Shown here: in pieces, positions 17,146 through 25,928 of the stretch
Numbering within the stretch: the stretch's first letter is position 1
Layout: each line of letters starts with the position of its first letter
Program-made: the position numbers and the translations under genes
Assembly (NCBI GenBank): GCA_019421015.1
Contig: JAHZGC010000013.1
Coordinates: forward strand, 60,373 to 104,150
Origin: Coriobacteriaceae bacterium
Lineage (GTDB): Bacteria > Actinomycetota > Coriobacteriia > Coriobacteriales > UMGS124
Reading direction: 5' to 3'
DNA length: 43,778 nucleotides
The notes under the pieces: model-generated
Databases searched by the model: none
Told to the model about the DNA's origin: nothing
The model's input: only the letters and a program-made list of their open reading frames with translations

Positions 17146-19128
17146 ATGAGCAACATGAGTGTGACCCGTCGCGACCTGGTCAAAGACGCGGCCCTCGGCG
17201 CTGCGGCGGTGGGTATTCTCGCCGGCGCCTCCACTGCCCTGGCTGACGAGGCCACCGAGGTCAAGAACTCCAGCTCTTGGGTCAAGGCGACCCAGAATGT
17301 GACCTGGGACGAGGAGCACGACATCGTCATCTGCGGCTACGGCATGGCCGGCACCACCGCCTATGTCGAGGCCATCGAGGTCGACCCGAACTGCGACATC
17401 GCCATCTACGATCCCTCCGATCCCGAGTACGCCGGCGGCCAGGCCGTGGCTTCGGGCCAGTGCGTGATCTTCCCCCAGCCCGAGGATATCGAGACGTTCC
17501 GCACCTATATGCGTGCCATGAACGAGCCGAACCCCGTGCCCGAAGAGGACATGCTGTGGCTGACCGACCAGTTCGCCAATGACATCACCTGGATCCAGGG
17601 CGCCCTTGAGCCCGCCGGCTACGAGGTGGGTTACTCCGGTGGCGGCGCTCTGCGCTACGGCACCCTGCTCGTGGAGTTCCCCGACCTTGAGGGTGCCGAC
17701 TTCGTGGGTGCCACCGGTCACTTCCGCAAGAAGGACGGCGGCAAGCCCTTCGAGAACGGTGGCTGCTGGAACGGCATGGCCGCTGCCGCCGAGGTCCGCG
17801 GCGCCAAGCCCAACTACCAGCACCGCGTCACCGCTCTGGTTCAGGATGCCCTGAGCAAGCGCGTCGACGGCGTCGAGGTCACCAAGCCCGACGGCAGCGT
17901 CATGTACGTCAAGGCCAACAAGGGCGTTCTGCTGTGCACCGGCGGCTACGAGGGCGATCCCCAGATGTACCGCGACTTCAACGGTGCCGACACCATCTAC
18001 AACGGCGGTTCGCCCTGGGTCCGCGGCGACGGCGTGAAGATGGAGCTCGCCATCGGCGCCAAGATGTGGCACATGGACAACCACACCATGAGCTGCGGCA
18101 TGTTCCACGGCATCAAGGTGCCCGACTACGAGACCTGCTTCATCCGCCAGTTCTATATGGTCGACGGCGGCTGGATGGAGACCGCCGCTGACGGCACCCG
18201 CTACTACGACGAGGCTCGCAGCTACCAGCGCCAGCACATGAAGTACTACAGCCACGGCCAGTATGTCGACGTGCCGATCGGCCGCTCGCAGCCCGTGCAC
18301 ATCATCTTCGACGAGGAGTGCCGTCTGGCTCAGCCCCTGGTGAACAACTGGATCGGCTGGCCTGTGAGCATCAAGGACGCCTACGACTGGTCTGCCGACA
18401 ACTCGGTCGAGGTCGAGAAGGGCTGGATCGTCAAGGCCGACACCATCGAGGAGCTCGCCGAGCTCATCGGCAAGGACCCGGCTGCCCTGCGTGCCGAGGT
18501 CGACCACTTCAACGAGATGGTCGATGCTGGCGAGGACACCGACTTCGGCCGCGACATCGCGACCATGGCCAAGATCGACACCCCGCCGTTCTACGCCATC
18601 GAGGAGTTCCCGGCCATGCCCGCCTGCTCGTCGGGCGCCCGCCGCAACACCAAGAGCCAGGTGCTCAACTGGGATGACGAACCCATCGAGAACCTGTACT
18701 CCGCCGGCGAGCTGGGCTCCATCGTGTCGAACCTGTACCAGAACGGCACCTACCTGCACGAGGCCATCTGCACCGCCCGCGCTGCCGTCGACACCATGCT
18801 GGGCGGCCACGCCGACCTGCATCCCACCGAGGGCGCCGGCGTGAGCGAGCCTTGGGCCGAGGCCGAGGACGGCGAGTACTCGGTCATGTGCCAGGGTCTC
18901 CACGACCCGTACGAGGTCATCTTCACGATCAAGGACAAGCAGCTTGTCGCCATCGAGCTCGGGGCCGACAAGGAGAACATGTTCATGAGCGAGGAGCAGT
19001 TCGAGGAGCTGGCCAACCAGCTCATCGAGGGCCAGACCATGAACATCGACGGCGTCTCCGGCGCCACGGTCGACTCCCAGGCCATCGTGGGCGGCCTCAT
19101 GACCGCCTTCGGCAAGAAGACCTCCTAA
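17146..19128 (+). CDS. Tat-exported FAD flavoprotein with C-terminal FMN-binding domain
   Basis: 660 residues. Tat signal (TRRDLVKDAALG, residues 1-32); FAD fold near residue 60 (DIVICGYGMAGTTA); a C-terminal FMN_bind domain (about 565-660) with the canonical attachment motif SGATVDSQA. The FAD-closing region reads NLYSAGELGSIVSNLYQNG followed by EAICTARAA. This differs from the GNASG/YP...GR pattern of the flavoproteins at 6657 and 32468, so it belongs to a different subgroup and probably uses another substrate. The start is chosen at AGAAAGGGG before ATG 17146; the longer frame from 16993 would bury the signal. Confidence 0.92.
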   Translation: MSNMSVTRRDLVKDAALGAAAVGILAGASTALADEATEVKNSSSWVKATQNVTWDEEHDIVICGYGMAGTTAYVEAIEVDPNCDIAIYDPSDPEYAGGQAVASGQCVIFPQPEDIETFRTYMRAMNEPNPVPEEDMLWLTDQFANDITWIQGALEPAGYEVGYSGGGALRYGTLLVEFPDLEGADFVGATGHFRKKDGGKPFENGGCWNGMAAAAEVRGAKPNYQHRVTALVQDALSKRVDGVEVTKPDGSVMYVKANKGVLLCTGGYEGDPQMYRDFNGADTIYNGGSPWVRGDGVKMELAIGAKMWHMDNHTMSCGMFHGIKVPDYETCFIRQFYMVDGGWMETAADGTRYYDEARSYQRQHMKYYSHGQYVDVPIGRSQPVHIIFDEECRLAQPLVNNWIGWPVSIKDAYDWSADNSVEVEKGWIVKADTIEELAELIGKDPAALRAEVDHFNEMVDAGEDTDFGRDIATMAKIDTPPFYAIEEFPAMPACSSGARRNTKSQVLNWDDEPIENLYSAGELGSIVSNLYQNGTYLHEAICTARAAVDTMLGGHADLHPTEGAGVSEPWAEAEDGEYSVMCQGLHDPYEVIFTIKDKQLVAIELGADKENMFMSEEQFEELANQLIEGQTMNIDGVSGATVDSQAIVGGLMTAFGKKTS

Positions 19129-19200
19129 GCACTGCCTGTACGGGGAGCGTATCGCCTCTGACATCGGTCGTGTGGTTTTAGAACTGTGACCCCCCCCGGA

Positions 19201-19236
19201 CGCCGGTGCCGCCGCAAGGCTGGCACCGGCGCCTTT
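19201..19236 (+). terminator. Terminator after the flavoprotein gene
   Basis: A 10-bp stem CGCCGGTGCC / GGCACCGGCG (19201-19210 with 19222-19231) followed by CCTTTG. The T run is short. Confidence 0.6.
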
Positions 19237-19370
19237 GTGTACAGCGGGATGACCGCTGGGGCATTTGGCCTACCCGCGATCCCGTTGACTTCGTGTATAT
19301 CGCGGTGTCCGTCTCGTGCTACGATTGCCCTCTCAGGCAAGCAGGCAGGCCGCCGTCAGGAGGGCAATCC

Positions 19371-21413
19371 GTGTTCAAACGCGACATCATCTTGGTGCAC
19401 TGTCCCAGCGTCTACGACTTCCGCGAGCGCTCGGTGCTCTTTGGTCCGGTGTCAGACATGGTGCCGTCGACGCCCATCTTCGAGATGTACCCCCTGGGCT
19501 TTACCACGCTCTGCGAGTACTTCGAGCGCCACGGGCTGCGCGCCAAGCTGTTCAATCTGGCGAGCTTCATGCTGCACAAGAAGAACTTCGACGTCGAGAA
19601 GGCCCTGGGGCAGCTCGAGACCCGCGCCTTCGGCATCGACCTGCACTGGATGCCCCACTGCCACGGCACCATCGAGGTGGCGCGCATCCTGAAGCGGCTG
19701 CATCCCGGGGTGCCGATCATCTTTGGCGGCATCAGCTCGTCCTTCTACCACGAGGAGCTCATCCGCTACGACTGCGTGGACTACGTGTTCCGCGGCGACT
19801 CGGTCGAGGCCCCCGAGTGCGAGCTGCTCAGGCGCATCCGCCAGGCCGACCTCACCCACACGCCCGTGGGCGACCTCAGCGACATCCCTAACCTCACCTG
19901 GAAGGACGCCACCGGCGCTATCCACGTGAACCCGCTTTCCTGGGTGCCCGACACCATGGACGCCATCTCGATGGACTACGCCTTTCCCATGAAGGGCGTC
20001 ATCCGCGATCGCGACTTCACGAGCTACCTGCCTACCCGCGACTGGCTCAGCTACCCGGTGTGCGCGAGCCTCACGAGCCGTGGCTGCAAGCGCAACTGCG
20101 TGACCTGCGGCGGCAGTGCCTACGCCTACAAGAACCACCTGGGGCGGCGGCGCGTGGCCTGGCGCGACCCTGACCTGCTTATCCGCGACATCGGCAAGAT
20201 TCAGAAGCACGTGCCCGGCCCCATGTTCGTGCTCAACGACTTCCTCATGGCGGGCCACGACTACACCTATCAGTTCATCACCGGGCTCAAGGGCAAGCTT
20301 GAGCAGCCCATCGGCTTCGAGTTCTTTGGGCCGCCGCGCGAGGGCAAGGACTTCTACAAGCTGCTGAACGACAACCTGCCCGACTGGTCCGTCGAGATCA
20401 GCGCCGAGAGCTACGACGACGAGGTGCGCACGGCCTTTGGCAAGGGCCACTACACCATGGAGCAGCTCGAGGACACGATCATCGACGCCCTCGACGCTGG
20501 CTGCACGCGCTTCGACCTCTACTTCATGACCGGCATCCCGCGCCAGACCGGCGCAAGCGTGCGCGGCACCGGCGAGTACGTGCGCCGCCTCTACGAGCGC
20601 ATCCCCGACCCGCGCCTGCTGGTGTTCATCAGCCCCATGGCACCCTTCCTCGACGTGGGCAGCCGCGCCTTCGACAATCCCGACAAGTACGGCTACCGGC
20701 TCAAGGCCCGCACCCTCGAAGAACACCGCCAGCTCATGTTGGCCCCCTCGTGGAAGCAGACCATGAACTACGAGAGCGTCTACATGAGCACCGACGAGAT
20801 GGTCGACGCCACCTACCAGGCCGGCGCCGACATCGCGCGGGTCAAGGGCGACTTCGGCATCACGAGCCGCGAGGAGGCAGACGAGACGGTCGCCCGTATC
20901 GAGGACGCCCGGCGCAAGATGGAGCGCCTCGACGCCCTGATCGAGGCCCACGGCGGCGACTGGGACGCGGCCCGCGAGGCTTTTAACCAGGAGGTCCGCC
21001 TGGCCGAGAACGAGTCGACCGTGGCCAAGAAGACCGACCTCAACTGGCCGTTCAAGATGAAGCCGGTCAACATCACCTCCAACGCCAAGCTGCTGTTCTC
21101 GATGATCGGTGGGACGTTGGCGGCGCTGCCCAAGGGCGACATCGTGAGTGCCGCGAGCGAGTTCGACTATCCCGAGCAGGAGAACGGCACGCTCTCGCCC
21201 CTCAAGTACCCGCTGGTAGGCGGCACGCTCACGCCCGAACCCGAGCACCATGCCCAAGAGCCGGCCAGCGAGGGGGAACTCTTTAACCGCGGTGTCATCG
21301 ACCTCGACGACGTGGTGGCGCCCGTGGACGAGGCCCCGCTGCCCGGTGACATGCCCGCCCCGGCTCCCGGCAGCCCCGACGAGGCCGAGGCCCGGCTTAT
21401 GGGCGAGGCGTAA
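19371..21413 (+). CDS. B12-binding domain / radical SAM protein (Ta0216-like)
   Basis: 680 residues. The N-terminal part (about 1-200) looks like a cobalamin-binding Rossmann domain without the classical DxHxxG motif. The radical SAM core has the CxxxCxxC cluster motif CKRNCVTC at Cys239, Cys243 and Cys246. The C-terminal 200 residues include a charged helical stretch and a Pro/Glu-rich acidic tail. It resembles the B12-binding/radical SAM family known from Thermoplasma Ta0216; no reaction is established. GTG at 19371 follows AGGAGGGCAATCC and is a clear start, whereas the longer frame from 19206 would overlap the hairpin at 19201-19236. The MerR gene follows after 14 bp, so they are probably an operon. 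Confidence 0.88.
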   Translation: MFKRDIILVHCPSVYDFRERSVLFGPVSDMVPSTPIFEMYPLGFTTLCEYFERHGLRAKLFNLASFMLHKKNFDVEKALGQLETRAFGIDLHWMPHCHGTIEVARILKRLHPGVPIIFGGISSSFYHEELIRYDCVDYVFRGDSVEAPECELLRRIRQADLTHTPVGDLSDIPNLTWKDATGAIHVNPLSWVPDTMDAISMDYAFPMKGVIRDRDFTSYLPTRDWLSYPVCASLTSRGCKRNCVTCGGSAYAYKNHLGRRRVAWRDPDLLIRDIGKIQKHVPGPMFVLNDFLMAGHDYTYQFITGLKGKLEQPIGFEFFGPPREGKDFYKLLNDNLPDWSVEISAESYDDEVRTAFGKGHYTMEQLEDTIIDALDAGCTRFDLYFMTGIPRQTGASVRGTGEYVRRLYERIPDPRLLVFISPMAPFLDVGSRAFDNPDKYGYRLKARTLEEHRQLMLAPSWKQTMNYESVYMSTDEMVDATYQAGADIARVKGDFGITSREEADETVARIEDARRKMERLDALIEAHGGDWDAAREAFNQEVRLAENESTVAKKTDLNWPFKMKPVNITSNAKLLFSMIGGTLAALPKGDIVSAASEFDYPEQENGTLSPLKYPLVGGTLTPEPEHHAQEPASEGELFNRGVIDLDDVVAPVDEAPLPGDMPAPAPGSPDEAEARLMGEA

Positions 21414-21427
21414 GGGGGCGGCGTCCT

Positions 21428-22063
21428 ATGGCTCGCGAGGAACCGCAGGCCTACCTCACCTCGGGCCAGATGGCCGAGGCAAACGGCGTCTCGCGCAAAG
21501 CCCTGCGCGTCTACCGCGAGAAGGGCATCCTGGAGCCACACCACGTGGGCCCCGACTCCGACCGCACGTTCTACGACATCAGGCAGTCAAAGAAGCTTGA
21601 CCTCGTGGCGTGCCTGCAGGGCATGGGCATGTCGCTCGACGAGATCAAGGCCATCCTGGACGCCCGCGATGCCGGGCTGCCGCCGTCGCTCTTCCGCGAG
21701 ATCAACGGCTTGCGCAGCTACGGGCCCCAGGCCTACGAGGCCGATTCGCACGCCGTGCCGCGGCGCGACCGCGTGTTCGTCTTCGTCGACGAGGTCTACG
21801 GTGAGATCTGGGACCGGGCGGAGATCATTCCCGCAGGTCAGCAGCTGGTGCTCTACCAGGACCGCGGCTACGACGAGAACGGCGTCTGCGTGAGCAGCGC
21901 CAACATCGCCCGTATGCTCGACTACATGGCCGCCAAGCACCTGGTGCCCTGCGGGGCGGTGCGCGAGGAGGTGCTCTTCAGGTTCTCCCACCTGCTCGAG
22001 ACCGACGACGGCGCCATCTTGAGCCGCGTGTGTATCCCCGTGGGGTCCCAGCGGGCGGGGTAA
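21428..22063 (+). CDS. MerR-family transcriptional regulator
   Basis: 211 residues. The N-terminal MerR winged helix-turn-helix (about 9-78) is clear: YLTSGQMAEANGVSRKALRV, then YREKGILEPHHV and the hallmark FYDIRQSKKLDLVACLQGMG. The C-terminal domain (95-211) is an effector-like alpha/beta region of the GyrI/BmrR kind by length, but it is not clearly assignable. It follows the B12 radical SAM gene by 14 bp, so it may autoregulate that operon in response to the enzyme's substrate or product. Confidence 0.88.
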   Translation: MAREEPQAYLTSGQMAEANGVSRKALRVYREKGILEPHHVGPDSDRTFYDIRQSKKLDLVACLQGMGMSLDEIKAILDARDAGLPPSLFREINGLRSYGPQAYEADSHAVPRRDRVFVFVDEVYGEIWDRAEIIPAGQQLVLYQDRGYDENGVCVSSANIARMLDYMAAKHLVPCGAVREEVLFRFSHLLETDDGAILSRVCIPVGSQRAG

Positions 22064-22111
22064 AGCCCGCCTCCCAGGTTGCCGTCGCATCCGTTTACCC
22101 TCAAACCAAAC

Positions 22112-22153
22112 CAGCGGAGAAGCCCTGCTTGACCTGCGAGGGCTTCTCCGCTG
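22112..22153. terminator. Hairpin between convergent MerR and Mo-domain genes
   Basis: CAGCGGAGAAGCCCT pairs with AGGGCTTCTCCGCTG, a 15-bp stem with a 12-base loop. No T run follows on either strand. It separates two convergent genes. Confidence 0.6.
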
Positions 22154-22175
22154 CATGGGGCTGGTGCGGCTGCCT

Positions 22176-22994
22176 CTACGCCACCTCGCCGCCAAAGAAC
22201 ACGCCCACGTTGGGCAGGTTGACCGAGGCGTCGGCGGCGTCCCCGGCACCAGGGGCTGCGGGGACTTCGTCGCGCTGCTCCACCGTGATGCTCACGATGT
22301 CGCGGGCGAAGTAGCGGGCGCTCGTGGAGCCCAGCCACAGCTGGTTCACGCCGCCCATGGACTCGGCGATGGGGGAGCCGTTCACGTCGAAGACGATGGG
22401 GCAGTAGTGCTGCAGCACGTAGGAGAGGGGGAGGGCCACCTCGTAGCCGTCGGCACTGGCGAACGCGATGGTGTTGGCGCCCTCCAGGGGGTCGGCGTGG
22501 CGCAGCAGCTCGGTCACGGGCACGCCGGTCACCTGGGCGTTCACGCTGGCGATGCCGTCGGCGGGGTTACCGGCGCAGGAGCAGCCGAGGACCACGGTTT
22601 GGCGCTCCTCGTCGACCATCTGCTCGATGGTGGCGTCGTAGGGATGGGCCACGGCACCACCGATCGAGATGGTCCAGGTGCCCACCTCGGCCAGGGTACC
22701 TGCGTCGGAGGTGACGGCCTGGGCGCCGCAGAGGTATTTGTCGGCCGAACCCATGGAGCGGGCGATCTGGTCGAGGGGCGTGACCTCGCCCTGGGTGAAG
22801 GCAAAGGTGCCGGCGACCTGAGAGGGCTTCACGACGGGCGCGCCTGCGGCTTGCAGGTTTTTCTCGGCTGCGGGCTGGGGGACGGGGACGGCGTCGGCGT
22901 TTGCGGGAAGCGCGGCGACCATGCTCACGCCCATGGTGGCGAGCGTCAGAGCCGAGGTGGCGACGCCGGTGATCTTCTGGGTCTGTTCGTTCAT
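22176..22994 (-). CDS. Exported molybdopterin-dependent oxidoreductase-domain protein
   Basis: 272 residues with a Sec-type signal (about 1-33, ending PANADA). The remainder matches the sulfite oxidase-type molybdopterin fold: VVLGCSCAGNPADG at 133-146, where Cys140 or Cys138 would be the Mo ligand, then TGVPVTELLRHAD, and a late GVNQLWLGSTSARYFARDIVSI stretch. It lacks the C-terminal Ig-like dimer domain of sulfite oxidases. It starts 4 bp after the stop of the cytochrome fusion at 22999, so the two are translationally coupled. I infer they form one complex or act in sequence. Substrate unknown. Confidence 0.82.
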   Translation of the reverse strand: MNEQTQKITGVATSALTLATMGVSMVAALPANADAVPVPQPAAEKNLQAAGAPVVKPSQVAGTFAFTQGEVTPLDQIARSMGSADKYLCGAQAVTSDAGTLAEVGTWTISIGGAVAHPYDATIEQMVDEERQTVVLGCSCAGNPADGIASVNAQVTGVPVTELLRHADPLEGANTIAFASADGYEVALPLSYVLQHYCPIVFDVNGSPIAESMGGVNQLWLGSTSARYFARDIVSITVEQRDEVPAAPGAGDAADASVNLPNVGVFFGGEVA

Positions 22995-22998
22995 GGCG

Positions 22999-24483
22999 TT
23001 ACTCCGTTTCGGGGGCTTCGAACCCGGCCTTGGCGTTGACCATGACCGAGACGGGGGTCGGGGTGGTGCGGCCGTCGTCGGCCACGGCGCGGATCTGGAG
23101 CACGTAGGCGGTGTCGACGCCGGGCTCGGGAGTGAACTCAAAGCTCCAGTGGACCCAGCGGTTCACGTTGGCATCGGGGGTCTCGCAGGTGGTCCAGGTC
23201 TGGCCGCCGTCCATGGAGAACTCGATGGCGGCGATGTTGAGCTCAAAGCCGTCGGCCCAGCCTTCGAAGGTGTAGGGCTCGTCGGCGCTGATGATCTTGC
23301 CCTCGAGGGTGTTCAGGAAGCCGAGGTTGGGCTTGCCGGTGCCCTTGAGGGTGCCGTCGCCGCCGGCGGGAACACCGGGGCTGCCCAGGGTGTAGTCGTC
23401 GTTGCCGATGCGGATCTCGGAGACGTTCTTGGCCAGGTGGTCGGCTGCGTAACCGCCGATCCAGAGCATGCAGGGATAGCCGTTGGTCCACGAGAGCGGC
23501 TGGCCGTTGATTTCGTAGACCAGGTAGGCCTCGTGGCCTTCGAGCTCGTTGAAGTCTTGGCCGCGGTAGCCTGCCTTGAGGCCGTCGGGGGAGTACCAGC
23601 TGAAGCTCGTGGCCTCCGGGTCGATGCTTACCTGCTCGAGCAGCCACGACAGCGGGATGCCCGTGACCTCGACCTGGGCCACGGCCTCGCCGCCCAGCGG
23701 GTTGATGGTGCACTGGGCCGAGAGGACCGCGGTCTCAGAGGGTGCCTGCTCGATGAGTTCGGGCAGCGACCAGGTTTTCTCCTGCTCCACCATGCCGGTG
23801 ATCGAGAACTCCCAGGTGTCGAACATCTCTTGGTCCAGCGGCACGCCGTCGCGCTCGTTGTTGAAGCGCAGCTCGTCGTAGTAGTTGCTCATCCACTGGG
23901 CGTTGGGCATCTCGCTGGCGCTCACGGTGAAGTCCTGGTCCCAGGTAAAGGTGCCGGCCACGTCGGCCACCTTCGAGATGCCGTGGAACTGGTCGTGCTT
24001 CACGGCGTCCCACAGCACCATCTGACCGTCGGCGGTGGTGGAGTGGCAGTTGAAGCACTCGGCCGAGGTGCTGCCGCCCATGTTCACGCCGTGGATGGCG
24101 TGCAGCATGAGGCCCAGATCGCCGGCGTAGCTGGCGTTCTTGTGGCAGCCCAGGCACTGCTCGATGGTGGGCTCTACGCCTTCGAGGCCGTAGCTGGGGT
24201 TGTGCTCGGGATACATCTGGAGCATGAGCTCGTTCAGGTTGCCGTGGCAGGCGTAGCAGCCGCGCATGTCGCCTTTGAGGACGTCGGTGTTGTAGGCGCC
24301 GTCGGGCGTGCGCTGCACGAGCTGGCCGTAGACCTCGGTAATGGCGGGGCCGCCGCTGACGTTGGCCTCGTCGGCCGAGGCCTGCATGGTCGCAGCGGCG
24401 CCGATGCCGCCGGCCACCAGCACGGCCGCCAGGGCGACGGTGCTGCCGAGCAGGGCGCCTTTAGTCCTAAACGTATGGGTCAT
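22999..24483 (-). CDS. Tri-haem cytochrome c fused to sulfite-oxidase-type molybdopterin domain
   Basis: 494 residues, exported (signal about 1-38, ending MQASADE). Three CxxCH haem c sites: CYACH (76-80), CLGCH (110-114) and CFNCH (143-147). Next is a Mo-binding SUOX-like domain (about 215-395) with the candidate Mo-ligand Cys258 (TAVLSAQCT), VEVTGIPLSWLLEQ, a GYRGQDFNEL loop and NGYPCMLWIGGYAAD. A C-terminal Ig-like Mo-co dimerisation domain (about 410-490; IEFSMDGGQTW) follows. Fusing several haems to this Mo domain in one polypeptide lets electrons pass to or from the Mo site directly. ATG at 24483 follows AAGGAGGTTCAGCT. It forms an operon with 22176. Confidence 0.88.
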   Translation of the reverse strand: MTHTFRTKGALLGSTVALAAVLVAGGIGAAATMQASADEANVSGGPAITEVYGQLVQRTPDGAYNTDVLKGDMRGCYACHGNLNELMLQMYPEHNPSYGLEGVEPTIEQCLGCHKNASYAGDLGLMLHAIHGVNMGGSTSAECFNCHSTTADGQMVLWDAVKHDQFHGISKVADVAGTFTWDQDFTVSASEMPNAQWMSNYYDELRFNNERDGVPLDQEMFDTWEFSITGMVEQEKTWSLPELIEQAPSETAVLSAQCTINPLGGEAVAQVEVTGIPLSWLLEQVSIDPEATSFSWYSPDGLKAGYRGQDFNELEGHEAYLVYEINGQPLSWTNGYPCMLWIGGYAADHLAKNVSEIRIGNDDYTLGSPGVPAGGDGTLKGTGKPNLGFLNTLEGKIISADEPYTFEGWADGFELNIAAIEFSMDGGQTWTTCETPDANVNRWVHWSFEFTPEPGVDTAYVLQIRAVADDGRTTPTPVSVMVNAKAGFEAPETE

Positions 24484-24501
24484 AGCTGAACCTCCTTATG
24501 G

Positions 24502-24523
24502 TCGATGCGCTTCATTGCATCGA
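24502..24523. promoter_or_regulatory. Inverted repeat upstream of the cytochrome/Mo operon
   Basis: TCGATGC (24502-24508) and GCATCGA (24517-24523) lie just before the ribosome site of the cytochrome fusion. This is a candidate operator or 5' hairpin. The rest of the gap to the tRNA at 24872 has a palindrome TGGCCCCAGGGGCCA near 24717 and no gene. Confidence 0.45.
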
Positions 24524-24871
24524 ACGGCAGCCTACGGGTGGCCCCTGGGGCGCGTGCAAGAGGTTTGGGCGTTGGTTTTTGGAAAATATTAGGCGACAAG
24601 GCCCTTGGTCGCAGGAGTCCTACGGGTGCGAACGGGGGATTTGGGATGTTTAAAAGATGACAGCGGCTGCAAAGGGCGGTGCGATGAGCGGTTGATTGCG
24701 GTCTACGAGCGGCAAGTGGCCCCAGGGGCCAGCTGGTAATCGGCGTGGAGTCGCTAAAACATTTTTAGATGCCGTCCATGTGAGCCTTGTGAAGCTAATG
24801 AGAAACGCTCGACAGGTACTGGTCAAGATGGTTTAATAACCTCCGCAATGCACGCAGGTGCAGAGCCAAGT

Positions 24872-24948
24872 GGGGTGGTAGCTCAGCCGGTTAGAGCGCC
24901 GGCCTGTCACGCCGGAGGTCGCGGGTTCGATCCCCGTCCATCCCGCCA
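24872..24948 (+). tRNA. tRNA-Asp (GTC), copy 1
   Basis: Complete cloverleaf, 77 nt including encoded CCA. Acceptor GGGGTGG pairs with CCATCCC (one G.T). The anticodon stem is CCGGC/GCCGG with loop CTGTCAC (anticodon GTC), and the T-arm is GCGGG TTCGATC CCCGT. Identical to the copy at 30340. Confidence 0.97.
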
Positions 24949-24960
24949 CTTGTTTACAGG

Positions 24961-24991
24961 AGGGAGCATCCCATGGGGTGCTCCCTTTTTT
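24961..24991 (+). terminator. tRNA-Asp copy 1 terminator
   Basis: GGGAGCATCC pairs with GGGTGCTCCC (one G.T) and runs into TTTTTT. Confidence 0.85.
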
Positions 24992-25038
24992 GTTGCGCAA
25001 ACCTTCCTGACGAACGAGTCTCCGAGTTCGCGGCGCGA

Positions 25039-25653
25039 TTACCCCTGCTTTCGGGCGGTCACCTCATGCCCGGCGCGCTCTGCTTCGAGCGCCACCTGCA
25101 GCCCGAACGCGGTGTGGGGGTCGTCGAGGTCGCACCCGGTAATGCGGGCGATCTGCCGGATCTGATAGCCCAGGGTGTTGCGGTGTAGCCCCCGTTCCTG
25201 AGCCGCACGAGAAAGGTTGTTGAAGTTTCCCAGGTATGCGGCGAGCGCCGCAACGTACTCGGTGCCCTGCTCCGCGTCATGGTCGCGCAGCAGGGCGATG
25301 CGCGGGTCGGGGTGCCGCGCCACGTAGTGCTGTACCGCGTCCTGCTGCAACAGCAGGTCGCAGGCGTAAGCGGCGTACTCGTGAACGAGGCGGTCGGGAT
25401 GCGCCGTGCTGCCCGCCGTACAGGTGTCGCGTGCCTCGTCCATGCGGTTGGCAAGCTGGGCAAGCGACGTTCCCGGGGCACTGATGCCGCAGGGCAGCCC
25501 CGTGGCCTTCCCGAAGTCGCGGGCCGCATCGACCAGGCGGCGGTAGGCTTCCTTCTGCCTAACGGGCACAACCCCGAGCAGGGAGTCGCCGCAGCGGCCC
25601 ACGCACGTCCCGATGCGCTCGTTGGCAAGGCGGCGCCAGTACGGGGCGTACAT
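25039..25653 (-). CDS. N-terminally truncated PucR/CdaR-type regulator
   Basis: 204 residues from the ATG at 25653. The C-terminus is the PucR/CdaR helix-turn-helix domain: YLGNFNNLSRAAQERGLH, then RNTLGYQIRQIARITGCDLD. Family members usually have several hundred N-terminal residues with a sensor domain, so this is a short form. The same frame stays open and protein-like upstream to about 25818 (including VAVYWEIPQERA just before the ATG), where a TGA stops it, and it has no ATG or GTG there. A TATAAT box at about 25812-25817 region on the minus strand sits right before this, so transcription may start at the truncation point. Divergent from the broken flavoprotein at 25929. Confidence 0.7.
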   Translation of the reverse strand: MYAPYWRRLANERIGTCVGRCGDSLLGVVPVRQKEAYRRLVDAARDFGKATGLPCGISAPGTSLAQLANRMDEARDTCTAGSTAHPDRLVHEYAAYACDLLLQQDAVQHYVARHPDPRIALLRDHDAEQGTEYVAALAAYLGNFNNLSRAAQERGLHRNTLGYQIRQIARITGCDLDDPHTAFGLQVALEAERAGHEVTARKQG

Positions 25654-25928
25654 GGCCCGTTCCTGCGGGATCTCCCAATATACGGCGACAAAGGGGGCTG
25701 CGACGGCGACGCCCTGCCGATCGAGCAGCTCCTCGATCTGGGCGGGGTCTTCGATCTCCCGCGCGGCAACGGCCCCGAGCAGATGACGAAAATTGCCAGG
25801 GAGCCTCAGCGATTATACCGTTTGTATCGTTGCCAAAGCCCAATATCCTAAGCGTGCAATCCGGTTCTGGAAAAGCTGAAGCAAGGTCGAAGGGGCCGGG
25901 ACATAAAAACTCGGGATAGGGGAACATC

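Noticed and set aside
19284..19330. Promoter TTGACT for the B12 radical SAM gene
   Set aside because: No -10 box at normal spacing; the next TACGAT is 29 bp away.
22921..24489. 522-aa plus-strand frame opposite the cytochrome fusion
   Set aside because: Shadow frame. The minus strand has CxxCH motifs and a good ribosome site.
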